Below are positions 1-11,200 of a stretch of DNA of 64,000 nucleotides, piece after piece. A model generated the notes under the pieces. That model was not told the origin of the DNA and ran no database searches. It saw nothing but the letters and a program-made list of their open reading frames with translations. The position numbers and the translations under genes are program-made. This stretch comes from Rutstroemia sp. NJR-2017a BVV2. Lineage: Eukaryota > Ascomycota > Leotiomycetes > Helotiales > Rutstroemiaceae. The stretch lies in assembly GCA_002946415.1 (NCBI GenBank), contig NJPS01000062.1:496001-560000 (forward strand), written 5' to 3'. Positions within the stretch are counted from its first letter, which is position 1, and every line of letters starts with the position of its first letter.

Positions 1-1265
1 GGCCACGTTCTTTCTCAACAAATGATCCTCCATACCCTTCATTGCCTTATCGAGGTCTTCCTTTGTGAGTGTCTTCCCTCCCACAACATTTCTGAATAAT
101 CCTCCAATAGCACTTATACTAGATCCCACTAAACCAGTAGAAGTCGCAGCACTTTCGGCTTTCTTAGCATTCGCCGACGACAAAATAGAATGAACCTCAT
201 CGTCAAGGTCTTTCAGCACAAACTGGCCCTTTCCAGTCTTCGAACCCCATGATGTTTGCTCAACTTCATCTACAGCTCCTGGCCGACCCTCATCTTCTCC
301 TGACGTGGCCCCATTGGCTGGTGCAGAATAATCAAGTGGGGTATCACTATCCTCATCTGCAAGTCCATCGGCGTCCCACTTTCTTCCCTTCTTTGCTGTA
401 GATTTGGCACTCCTGGATTTCTTGTGTGACTCATCCCCGGAGGAAACATATGTAGGCGTCTGGGCTGCTTTCCTAGCTCTTCGGGATACCTTGCCACCGG
501 GTCCCCCTTTCGCAGTCAATATATGATTCGCAGGTGTGCTTGGTCGAGAGCTGGGTGTGCCAAGCGGTGTTGATTCAGGTGAGGTGAAGTCCTTCACATT
601 ATTCTTGGATTGTCCTAGAAACTCTTTAGCTATTATTCTGCCAAAAAAAAAAAAAACCATTGGCGCATACCTCTTGAGAGCAGTCCAGGTAATGGAGGCG
701 GCTCATCATCCGAAGTCACCGCGACAGAGCGTGGTGCTTCCGCAACCAAGGCAGTAGCTTCTGCGACTCTAGCATCCTGGTTCAAGGCGGTCTTCTCCAG
801 TTCTCGTACTTGCTGGTCGAAGTATTCGTCAAAAGGACACTCGACAATTGTAGTATTTGGCTTCCGCAGCTCATCTCCATAGAGGTCCACGAAAATAGTC
901 TTGACATTATCCACCAGCTTGTCTATCCATGAAAGGTGTAACAGCGATCGATATACAGCCTGCGGATAATGTGAGTTATATGAGTAGTGAGGATTGGCTT
1001 TGCGACAGGAAGCATTGTTATCACATACCACAAATATCAGACCCAATTCCTTGCAAGTTGTCCATTTCAGTGTGTGCTGGTCGTGTCTGTATGGAGGATT
1101 CTTTGCGGCAGATACATCGTCTGCGACTCCTGCGCCGGGAAGTGTCCGTTCTTCAATGAAGACATTTGTTATAAGACTGTTAATAACTGCAGGGCTGACC
1201 GGGGAGAACTGTTTCGACCACACTACCACCCCCGAAGTCGTAAGGATTTCAAAAGTATCTAACAT
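1..1265 (-). CDS. Signal recognition particle receptor subunit alpha, 3' end outside the window
   Basis: Docking GTPase of the ER that receives SRP-ribosome complexes for co-translational targeting. Exon 1 (1265-671) encodes the N-terminal SRX (longin-like) domain, starting MLDTFEILTTSGVVVWS, which in the family binds the beta subunit. A 56-bp intron (670-615, GTATGC...TTCTAG) joins in phase 1 to exon 2, which runs from 614 off the window edge. Exon 2 holds a charged Ser/Lys linker, a WGSKTGKGQ motif and then the start of the NG domain (GLFRNVVGGKTLT...EDLDKAMKGMEDHL). The GTPase motifs lie outside the window. A poly-A/T tract at 642-656 sits inside the intron. The ATG at 1265 matches the usual N-terminus of the family. 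The gene is divergent from YIF1 across 377 bp. Confidence 0.93.
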
Positions 1266-1642
1266 CTTGAAAACACGAAAAGAGATGTTATCGTATGTGC
1301 AACTTTTGCAGATTGGAACCCTTCCTGTCTTTACACAGGATTCAAAGGGGTTAAGTGGATTCTAGATTTCGATCTGGACAACTTTCCAAGCTTCTTTGAA
1401 AAATACGCGGGCGCATTTCGACATCACCGATAAGATAAAGTATTCCTTTAAAGCAGCCGCGATAATTTATTAAGCGGCCATCCAAAATCGACCTCCCATG
1501 CTGAATGGAAATGTGTTCGACCTGAGCGCGATCCTATCATTTCCGTACAACAGCTATTTCCACCTCCCGCCTTCTTGCTACTAATTCCAAAACCCTCCCA
1601 TCCGACAGACGCACCATCTCCATATCCATACGAACTTTCAAA
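1266..1642. promoter_or_regulatory. Divergent promoter between SRP receptor alpha and YIF1
   Basis: A 377-bp gap separates the start codons of two divergently transcribed secretory-pathway genes, so both promoters must lie here. A CT-rich stretch precedes the YIF1 ATG (about 1560-1640). No TATA box or known operator stands out. Confidence 0.6.
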
Positions 1643-2777
1643 ATGCAACGAAACAACTTCGGGAACTTCCCACCCGCCAACTCCCCCCCTCTCCACCACC
1701 CCGTCCCTCAACACGTCTCGACCGTTCCCCAGCTACGCTCACCACCTCCTCCCGCTCCGCAACATCAACCGCAGACCGGTTATGGAAATCCGTATCAGCC
1801 GCAAGGTCCTGGGGGCGCCGGCGCATTCGGCGCATATGGTGGTTTTATAAATGATCCTACGGCGCAAATGGGTTTCCAGGTTGGACAGACGGCGTTGAAG
1901 CATGGGACGGAATATGTCGAACAGAATGTTAGTCGAGGGAGTTCTGGAAGATTATGGGATGATGTCTGACTGACTGTGGGATAGTTCAATCGATATGTTA
2001 ATGTGTCGGCGCTGAAACATTACTTTAACGTCTCGAATGGATATGTAGTCAACAAGTTATTCCTGGTCTTGTTCCCTTGGAGACATAAGCCATGGTCGAG
2101 GAAACAGGCAATCGGTCCTAGTGGTCAGGAAGGGTGGTTTTTACCTCCAAGGGATGATCTCAATAGTCCTGATATGTACATCCCAGGTAGGCTCCCTCTG
2201 AATATTTCTACTGCACCGAGTTAACAACCTGGTAGTCATGGCACTCGTCACATATATCCTTCTTTCGACTCTCCTAGCAGGACTACGAGGCGCCTTCCAA
2301 CCAGAACTTCTCGGCTCGACAGCTGGATGGGCATTCTTTATTGTATTTTTCGAGATTCTGGGATTAAAGCTTGGATGCTACCTCCTCTCCATCTCGAACG
2401 AATCACAACTGCTCGACCTAGTAGCCTACTCTGGATATAAGTTCGTCGGAGTCATCACAACATTAGTCATCAGCGAGATCATCAATGGCGGAAAGGGAAC
2501 CGGCGGATGGATTGGATGGACTGTGTTTGGCTACACTTTCCTCGCCAATGCTTTATTCCTGGTATGCCCCTTTTAGATCGCATTCTCTTCAAACTTCACT
2601 AATCCAATACAATAGCTCCGTTCCCTAAAATACGTTCTTCTCCCCGAAAGCTCAAACGACCAAGGTGGTAGCATGCAGACAGTAGCACGATCACAAAAGA
2701 GCCGAAGGACGCAATTCCTCTTCATTTACTCATACCCTGTACAATTGATCTTCATGTGGGGACTTACCAGAGCGTGA
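1643..2777 (+). CDS. YIF1: YIF1-family ER-Golgi membrane protein
   Basis: Integral membrane partner of Yip1 and Rab GTPases, needed for COPII vesicle traffic between ER and Golgi. Four exons, 1643-1927, 1985-2186, 2236-2561 and 2616-2777, give 324 residues; the introns are 57, 49 and 54 bp with GTTAGT, GTAGGC and GTATGC donors, and the frame is preserved throughout. The N-terminus is Pro/Gln-rich and cytosolic. The conserved YIF1 core follows (FNRYVNVSALKHYFNVSNGY, then FPWRHKPWSR and SPDMYIPVMALVTYIL). Several hydrophobic segments lie in exons 3 and 4, with the family motif GCYLL...LLDLVAYSGYKFVG. The last exon ends IYSYPVQLIFMWGLTRA. The start is the first ATG of the frame, and length and ends match the family. 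Confidence 0.94.
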
Positions 2778-4181
2778 GCCTGACCGGCAAGGTTCGGACA
2801 TGGATAGTGGCATTGGGTTGGCGCTCAGAATATTGCAATGCTGGTGGTTAAAGGACGGACGGACGGGCTGTAAAAAAGGGGGTTTGGTTCGAGAAAGGAT
2901 GGATGGATGGATGATGAATGGGATTTGACTTGCAGGATGATGCAGGCGTATACCTATGTAAGAATATGAATTCAGCGGCATTGGAACAAGTTGTAATGAT
3001 AATATGCTCCGTGTAGTACGCATGATATTGTGATCGCTGTTGACTATGTCCAGTGCTAAAGAAGCTCACCCAGTAAACACTCCTCCCCATCTTCCTCCCC
3101 GTACCTCTGCTCCCACCCTCCCTCCATCCCATCACCCCAATCACTCCCCTCCTAAAAGTACACCCCATACCCAAAGCCCGCCATCTATCTCCCAACTCCA
3201 TCCCGTTCCATCCAGTTCCACAACTCGACTCAGTTCCTCAAACCCGCACACCATCTTAAAAGCCTGGATTATTCCAAATAATGATATCTTACCAACCAAC
3301 CAGCCAGCCAGATCAAAGTATTATCCACTATCCACTATCTGTAATAGCTCTGTTCTTCTCCTCATATATCCATCCTATTGTGCGTGATGTGATATGATGT
3401 GATATAATATCCCCCCTACCCTCTATCTTACTCATACCACTAAATCCCACACCCATCCCACCCATCCCCCCTACTCCCCCAGCTCCCCCCTTCCCGCCGC
3501 GAACAATCCATATCCAAAGAAACCAACTATAGTAGACAAATTCCTCCACTCAACCCACTGAGACCTCCGTTGCCATTCTGTACTTCGTTTGCTTTCATCA
3601 ATTGGGTAGTGAGAGTGGTAGTGATAGAGGAGAAAAGTTCGTTCTATTTCAAGGAGTTATGATAATGAGTTATGATAATGAGCTATGTTCTTGGTGTATA
3701 TATAGATGGATGGATGGTTTCTTGACTTGACTTGACTTCTTATTATATATATGGTTTCTTGACTCAACTCGACTTTACAGCTCGGGGTTACTATTACTTA
3801 TAAGCAGTTAAGATGAGATATAAGAGGAAGTAGCAAGTGGTTATAAACCCACTAGATATAGAACAGGAAATACACTGAGATCGTCGACAGTATGATATTG
3901 AATAGGTGAATAGGTGTGTGAATACTATCTACGCATCGCGGTAGAACTGATTAATGATAGAAAGATTTATATTCTATTCTCCAAACTACAAATACGATTC
4001 CCCGAACCAATATAAAGAACAAAATCAACTCCATGTTACACACCTCCTTATTTTACTTTCCCAGCTAAGAACATCCAACCCCCAACTCCTCGCACCAAAA
4101 GAATAAAACAACTCCCCCCAACAGGAAAGCCTTAAAACATCCCACCAAAAATCTAAAAGCAAACCCCCCAACCCCTTCCCC
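2778..4181. other. Intergenic region between convergent genes
   Basis: About 1.4 kb between the 3' ends of YIF1 and the next minus-strand gene. It is C/T-rich on the plus strand between about 3070 and 3500 and AT-rich around 3640-3990. Short direct repeats are visible: GAGTTATGATAAT twice near 3654-3682, and a TTCTTGACT-type motif repeated near 3718-3775. No open frame shows protein-like composition, and no RNA gene was recognised. It probably holds the two 3' UTRs and terminators. Confidence 0.5.
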
Positions 4182-6698
4182 CTACAAAGAAATCCTATCA
4201 TCCTCCACCATCTCATCCACCCTCCCCCCCAAACTCTCCATACTCACCCTCGACGCCAACATCTGAATCTCCCTCATAACCGGCTCCATGAGATCCCTCT
4301 CCCAAGCGGCGCCCCTCTCCTTCTTCTCCTTCTCCCTCTCCGCCCCCCTCCTCCTTGAATTCACTGTACCCACTGTCCCCATCGTCCTCACACTCTTCCC
4401 CGTCCTACTCGTCCCCATCGTCCTCGCCGTCGCTCCACTCTTCACCCTCACCACCCCACTCCCACTCGCACTCCCCCTCCTACTCGCCACAACCGGATGA
4501 TCGACCACCCCCTCCAGCCCACGCGCCATCCCGCCCAACGTATGCAGCAGGACCTCCGTATCTCTCTCAATAATCCGCATCCGGACCTCGAGTTCGTGTT
4601 CGCGGGCGCCGACAGCGCCGACGGAGTCGAGGTTTTCGCGCGTGAGATCCAGATGCGAAGGGGTGTGTGAGCGGAGGGAGGGGGCGCTGGTGGGGCGGAG
4701 ACGGCGGCGGGAGGAGTGGGTTGTGGGGATGGGGGGAGGCGAGGGTGGAGGTTGGGGTTGGATTTGGAGTTGAGTTTGCGATGTGGAGGGGGTTTGGGTG
4801 GTGCTGTGGGAATAGGCGATTTTGCCGAGGCTTTTGGAGCTGCGTTTGGGATGGGGGGTGGGAAAGGCGAGATCGGGAAGGGGGGAGGAGGAGGAGGAGG
4901 GAGGGAGGTCGGCGACGACCATAATTCGGGATAGGGAAGGCGTTTTGCTCGCAGCTGTTTTGAGATCTTTCATCGATTTGCTGTGGTGATGTTTGCTTGA
5001 GCTGTGGTGTTTGGCCGAAGCTACAAGATCTGGTGAGGATCGTGATGCATCAAGGTACAAGCGGTGGGTGCCGGAAGGTCCAGCTCCATGGTCTCGAGAC
5101 TTGCTCACTACACGTCGGTCGCCTGGTGCACCATAGAACTGGTGTGAGAGTAGTGATGCAACAGAACTAAATGATTCGGATTGAGTCCAAGCGTGAGTTG
5201 GCGCAGGAGCAGGTTTCTCCGGTTTAGGATTATTAATCTATCGAAGCTCGGCTAAGTCCCTCTCTCTCCTTGCTCTGACTCGATCACGACGACTGGTGCG
5301 GGATGAGACCTCTGATCGCTGATCACTGCCATTGGACTTCGAACGATTGACGGCCACATTAGCAACGTGTGGCATTGGCGGAGGTGGAGGTGCAACAGGG
5401 ATAGTCGTAACGTAAGACCGACTGGTCGTAAGCGTCAGATTCGGTCTCTCCGTTGGAGTCAAGGCTGGTAGGGAACTTCCAGCTCTGATGCTCTGAAAGT
5501 CAACAGTCTCAGCTGTGCCAAAAACAGTAGCAGTAGGAGACGACGCGAAACTTTCCGGTGTAGACTTCAAGGACTTCGAGATACCCGCTGCGGTAGATGC
5601 GACGCTATGTACAGTGGATCGGGACCTCGATTTTTTGTGACCCTGATGAGCAGGCTTGGTATGAGGAGATGGTGTTCGGTTCACTACTTTCAAAGGCCCT
5701 TCCTTCTTGGATGTCGGCAGAGGGGGGTGAATAGAACCCATTGAATTATTTCGTCGCACATCCTGGAAACTTGTCCTACGTACTTGAGAAGACGTCACCG
5801 TATTCGATCTCACATTCAAAGAATGGGGCTCCACCGCATAGATGCTTGTAGGGGGTGGACATGTTTGGTTGTGATGAAAGTAGCCACTCGACGACATGGC
5901 AGCATTTGAACCAGCTTCTTCCAAGGCGTCTTTATTGTGAGCCAATCCCGGCGCCCAGGAGTGTCTGACTGCGCGTGAATCGTTGGTCTTTATCGGTTGT
6001 AAATCGGGTGGAGGAGTTATATTCCGCGATTTAGGCTTGTATAAGGGTTTTTGCACCACGATGGGCTCTCTTTCATTTCCGGAAGATGGCGATCGTGGCT
6101 CTGAGGAGGATTCCGGTGGAGTTGAACAGCCTGTTTTCATAAGGTTCCCCAAGTAATCGTGCTGTGATGGTATTGAGATGGCGATATACTGCACCCCTTT
6201 CCCGGTTCTAGCGGCAACTGCAGTATCAGGGAGTTGCAAAAGCTCGCTTTGTTTCGGCGCTTTCTTGGGCTTTTTGCCAAAAAGACTGAACTTCCTCTTT
6301 GGAGTTTCTGGCGTGGGAGGTCGCAAATTCTCGGGAGGTGGTGGGTGATACATGAGGAACTCCGCCAGTTCCCTCATGCTCTCTCGTTCTACTGAAGGAG
6401 GTGCTGAGCCCACAGCACCAAGTCTCTGGCTGTTTCCATGCTGCGACTTCGATCGAGTCCCCTGCCTGCCTTCTGAGCTGAATCTTCTCATCTCTGGAAC
6501 AGTATCAATTGCGCCTTGGTTGTGTGGTCTGCTTGTTCGTCGACGTGACAAAAGAGTTGGATTGATGCTCATATGAGACTTCTGCACCTCTGAAATCGAG
6601 TAGGTATAGCCCTTGATCAAGTTGATAGATGGAGATCTAGGTGGTCTGATATCGATCAGCCTAGGGGTGGTCGTTCTTGCACCAAGACTTGGGTCCAT
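4182..6698 (-). CDS. Large Ser/Pro-rich protein of unknown function; single frame interrupted by an in-frame TAG
   Basis: From the ATG at 6698 one frame reads 486 codons to a TAG at 5240-5238 and then continues in the same frame for 351 sense codons to a stop ending at 4182 (838 codons if the TAG is decoded or absent). The upstream block is basic and low-complexity with LFGKKPKKAPKQ and ends RARRERDLAELR. The downstream block has Ser/His-rich tracts and a helical, coiled-coil-like segment (REHELEVRMRIIERDTEVLL), and ends in an acidic tail. I do not recognise a named family. No convincing intron removes the TAG: possible in-frame donors (GTCAGA, GTCTCA) are poor and no branch site is visible. 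Explanations are a sequencing error, a recent nonsense mutation, readthrough, or A-to-I editing of UAG to UGG. If translation stops at the TAG, the product is 486 residues. Confidence 0.6.
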
Positions 6699-8270
6699 TG
6701 TGAAATAATTTCTACAAATATTGACACAAGGTTAGCTAAGAATCAATTATCACATGTCGAAGTAACGGTGCAGTAGGGCAAGACGGCAACTATTCCACAT
6801 ACTAGAAACTTTCTCGCATCGGAGTAATTCTTCCTACTTCGGACAAAAGGTGAGCTAAAGGTAGTTCAGCGATTTGCATTATTGAAAGTCGTTGCAATAT
6901 TATGAAATACAACTATTGTGAGACGCAAACTTTGGAAAACGAGGTTCGGACACAAGTCCGAATATATCTACGACGAGGAGGAAAAGAGTAGGGGGCTAGC
7001 TGATCCAGAAGCCTCAACAGGACATCTGAAGCGGGCATAGAGAAAGGCTGGTAGTACAGCATTATGCAAGAAATTGGGGTAGAAGGGTTGAAACCATCTC
7101 AACAGCAGTAAAGACCTGCGACTTTGAGCATTTTGAGTCTAGTGAAAATCGTGGCGTCCAAAGCTTTTATACTTTTTCGGCTCACATATGGCGACAGAGA
7201 GACGGACGGTTGCGATTTCGGATCTTTTTATCCCGTCGCCGTATGGATATTGGTACTATACAGTCTATACCCCAAGATCTGCTTTCCTAGTCCCTGGAGA
7301 TCAAGTGCTGCGGGTCAATACCGGTACTGCGGTGAGAAATTCCCCGGCGATATGGTGCAACAGAAAGCTAACGTCCCTCCCTGCGTGCCGAGAAACCCTG
7401 CGTGCCGAGAAAAACACGAGGTACTTTGACTTTACGCATTCTCAACTCCACACCAGCTTATGAGTCTAACAAAATTGAAGATCAGAAGCATTACATAACT
7501 ATCTTTTAGCAATTTGACCCTTTCCGAATAAAATTTTTGTATCTGTATTATTGCTTTTTCGCCTAATTTATGAGAAGTCTCCATCCAGACTTTAGTACAA
7601 GTACTCTGCAACAGTTATACTATTGAGCTTTTATTATCTCTTACACATCTTAAAAGTTCTTATCTATGCTTCAGATATATATTTATTTTTGGTCTGAGAC
7701 CCTCATAAGCTTTGTGGCTGCTGTGGCGCGCAAGTAGTGCAAGCCTGACACGCGATTCGGTACGGAAGTACTTCTGATCGATAGAACTAACGTTTCTCGG
7801 CTAGAAGGGACTAACGCTTTCTAGAAAAACGCCGCACCCACCCCGCAGCCCCATCTCTCCACATATCAATACTAACTTAATAACTCAGCATAAGTCTTAA
7901 GGCCAAGAAAATCGAACATGGAAGCTCGAAGGTAGATTCTAGTTCCTGGATTTCTTTTTCTATCACTCAACTCCCAGATTTCTTTAGCTTCCCTCTCAGC
8001 AACAAGAAGACATTATTCTCAATCGAGGATTAATTTCGAATATCTTTTGTCACTAATGATTTTCAGCATTTCTACGGTGAGCCTGAGCGACTGGGCCGGT
8101 CGCGCGCTTCCAGTGATGTTCGACGATGCGATTGCCGCGAGGCTGCCCCCCAGCTGAGTGCGCCAGCCTCGACCCGACATGAAGTCTTCACCCTTCGCAT
8201 CTATACCAACTCAACAGCTCAACTACTACCGAGAACCCTCCTCTTTACGATCCTTGAACCTCGTCGAATA
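6699..8270. promoter_or_regulatory. Divergent intergenic region upstream of the HNWD gene
   Basis: About 1.6 kb lies between two divergent start codons. It contains an AT-rich block (about 7480-7700), a perfect 17-bp tandem duplication (7379-7395 and 7396-7412) and pyrimidine-rich stretches before the ATG at 8271. The open frames at 7124-7463 overlap one another and have no recognisable protein character. Confidence 0.45.
7379..7412. repeat. 17-bp perfect tandem duplication
   Basis: CCCTGCGTGCCGAGAAA occurs twice head to tail, in the divergent region upstream of the HNWD gene. Confidence 0.9.
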
Positions 8271-11200
8271 ATGCGTCTGCTACAGTGCAACAATAATGGC
8301 GATTTCAGCCTAACCGAGTTCGATGAGAGCGATATGCCTGAGTATGCTATACTCTCGCACACATGGGAACAGGATAATAGCAAGGAAGTCACATATGCGG
8401 AAGTGATAAACGGGACTGGCCAAGATAAGGAGGGTTTCAAGAAGATTAGGTTCTGTGGAGAACAGGCTAGACAAGATGGTCTGCCATACTTTTGGGTTGA
8501 TACTTGCTGTATCAATAAACAAAACAAGGCCGAACTCAGGCACTCCATCAACTCTATGTTCCGTTGGTATCGCAATGCAAGTCGATGTTATGTCTATTTG
8601 TCGGATGTTTCGACAAGGAAGCGAAAAGCAAGTGATCAGTCGTTAGAGCATACATGGGAATTGAGCTTTCGGGAGAGCAGATGGTTCACTCGAGGCTGGA
8701 CCCTTCAAGAGCTTCTTGCTCCGACATCAGTTGAATTCTTCTGCCGGGAGTCCAAGCGGATTGGTAGTAAGGGTTCTCTAGAGCAGCAAATTCACGAGAT
8801 CACAGGCATTCCTAAGTCGGCACTTCAAGGAGCCTATTTGTCGCAGTTTAACGATAAAGAGCGATTTTCATGGATTCAACCCCGCCAGACAACAGTCGAA
8901 GAAGACAGAGCTTACTCGTTACTCGGCATTTTTGACGTCCAAATGCCCCTCCGTTATGGCGAAGGGATGACGAATGCATTCAAACGGCTCGAAGAGGAAA
9001 TCGACAAGTTGAACAAGTGCCTCCAAGACCTACGCCTCAGCGATCCCCGCGATGACAAGACACGTATTGAGGATACCAAGGGTGGCTTGCTAGAGGGCTC
9101 ATATAACTGGGTCCTAGAGACCTCCGATTTCCAACAATGGCGTAACAACCCGCAGACTTGGCTGCTATGGATCAAAGGAGATCCCGGCAAGGGCAAGACA
9201 ATGTTGCTATGCGGCATTATCAACGAGCTGAAGAAGTCTTTACCGAAGTCGACTCTTCTATCATACTTCTTCTGTCAAGCGACCGAATCTCGAATTAACA
9301 ACGCCACGGCCGTGCTACGAGGTCTTATCTATCTGCTTGTCAATGAACTGCCTTCTCTTATCTCACATGTACGGAAGAAGTATGATCAGGCCGGCAAAGC
9401 GCTCTTTGAGGATTCAAATACCTGGGTTGCTTTATCCGAAATCTTTGCCAACATTCTACAAGACCCGAAACTGAATAATACGTGCTTAATCGTCGACGCG
9501 CTCGACGAATGCGAAGTGGATTTGCCGAAATTGTTGGACCTCATCGTACAGACTTCGTCTATATCTCCTCGGACCAAGTGGATTGTTTCTAGTCGCAACT
9601 GGCCGAGCATCGAGAAGGATCTCGACAGAGTGACGCAGAAAGCAAGTATATGTCTTGAGCTGAACGAAAAGTCCGTCTCCGCAGCCGTCACGACATACAT
9701 CAAATCCAAGGTAAATTGGTTAGCGGAGCGACAAAAATACGACATGGATACCCGAGACGCTGTCCAGCGCTACTTGTCCTCAAATGCAAACGGCACATTC
9801 CTTTGGGTTGCTTTGGTTTGCCAAGAACTCGCCTTTGTCTCAGAATGGGAAGTTGAGGAGATGTTGTCAGCGTTTCCCCCCGGACTTGATGCCCTTTATA
9901 TGCAGATGATGAAGCAGATCAGTACTTCAAGGACAGCTAAACGCTGTAAAAGTATACTGGCCGTCGTCTCGATCATACACCGGCCTATTACACTAGCCGA
10001 GCTGCCTTCTTTTGTCGACATGCCACCACGAACTTCTAGCAATTACAAGGCTCTCGAAGAGATTATAGGACATTGTGGCTCTTTTCTTACACTTCGAGAT
10101 CATACTATTTTCTTTGTCCATCAGTCTGCTAAGGACTTCTTGACCAACAAGGCTTTTGATATTGTCTTTCCTTCTGGGATGGCCGATATTCACTACGCTA
10201 TGTTCTCGCGGTCGCTAAAAGCCCTGCGTACGGTACTACGGTGCGATGTCTATAGCCTAAGAGTTCCCGGAATCTCTATCGACGATGTCAAGCAGCCCCA
10301 TCCAGATCCCCTCGCTGCGATACGATACTCATGTCTCTACTGGGTCGATCATTTACTCGACTGTCAAAATAGAGAAGACACAATCAAGGATCTCAAGGAC
10401 GGTGGCTCATTAAACGTTTTTCTTCGCCAGTACTTTTTGTACTGGCTTGAGGCCCTGAGCTTGATGAAATGCGTGACAGATGGTATAGTAATGATCAAAA
10501 AGCTCGAAAATCTCCAAGTACGTTTTAATGTCTCATTTCATCTTGTTCTTAAAGAAATCTACTAAATAAAGAAAGTCTATTGAAAGCCCTAGTCTACACG
10601 CGTTTATATATGATGCGAGACGGTTTATTGTATACAACCGATCAGTTATTGAACAAGCGCCCCTACAATCTTATTGTTCAGTACTAGTCTTTAGCCCAGA
10701 GAAGAGTCTTGTTCGAGTGGCATTTGAGAAGTGTATTCCTACTTGGATTGAAACAAAGCCTAAAGTGCATGCATATTGGAATACATTGCTCCAGACGCTC
10801 GAAGGCCACTCGGACTGGGTCATGTCTGTCGCCTTCTCACCCGACGGCAAGCAGGTCGTGTCTGGGTCTGCAGATCAGACAGTACGGCTCTGGGATACTA
10901 CGACAGGTGCTCTTCTCCAGACGCTCGAAGGCCACTCAGACCGGGTCATATCTGTTGCCTTCTCACCCGACAGCAAGCAGGTCATGTCTGGGTCTGTAGA
11001 TCAGACAGTACAGCTCTGGGATACTACGACAGGTGCTCTTCTCCAGACACTCGAAGGCCATTCGGACCCGGTTATATCTATCGCCTTCTCACCCGACGGC
11101 AAGCAGGTCGTGTCTGGGTCTGGGTCTGCAGATCAGACAGTACGGCTCTGGGATACTACGACAGGTGCTCTTCTCCAGACACTCAAAGGCTATTCGGACC

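Noticed and set aside
4288..4934. Several plus-strand frames rich in Ser, Pro or Gly
   Set aside because: They are shadows of the minus-strand low-complexity coding region.
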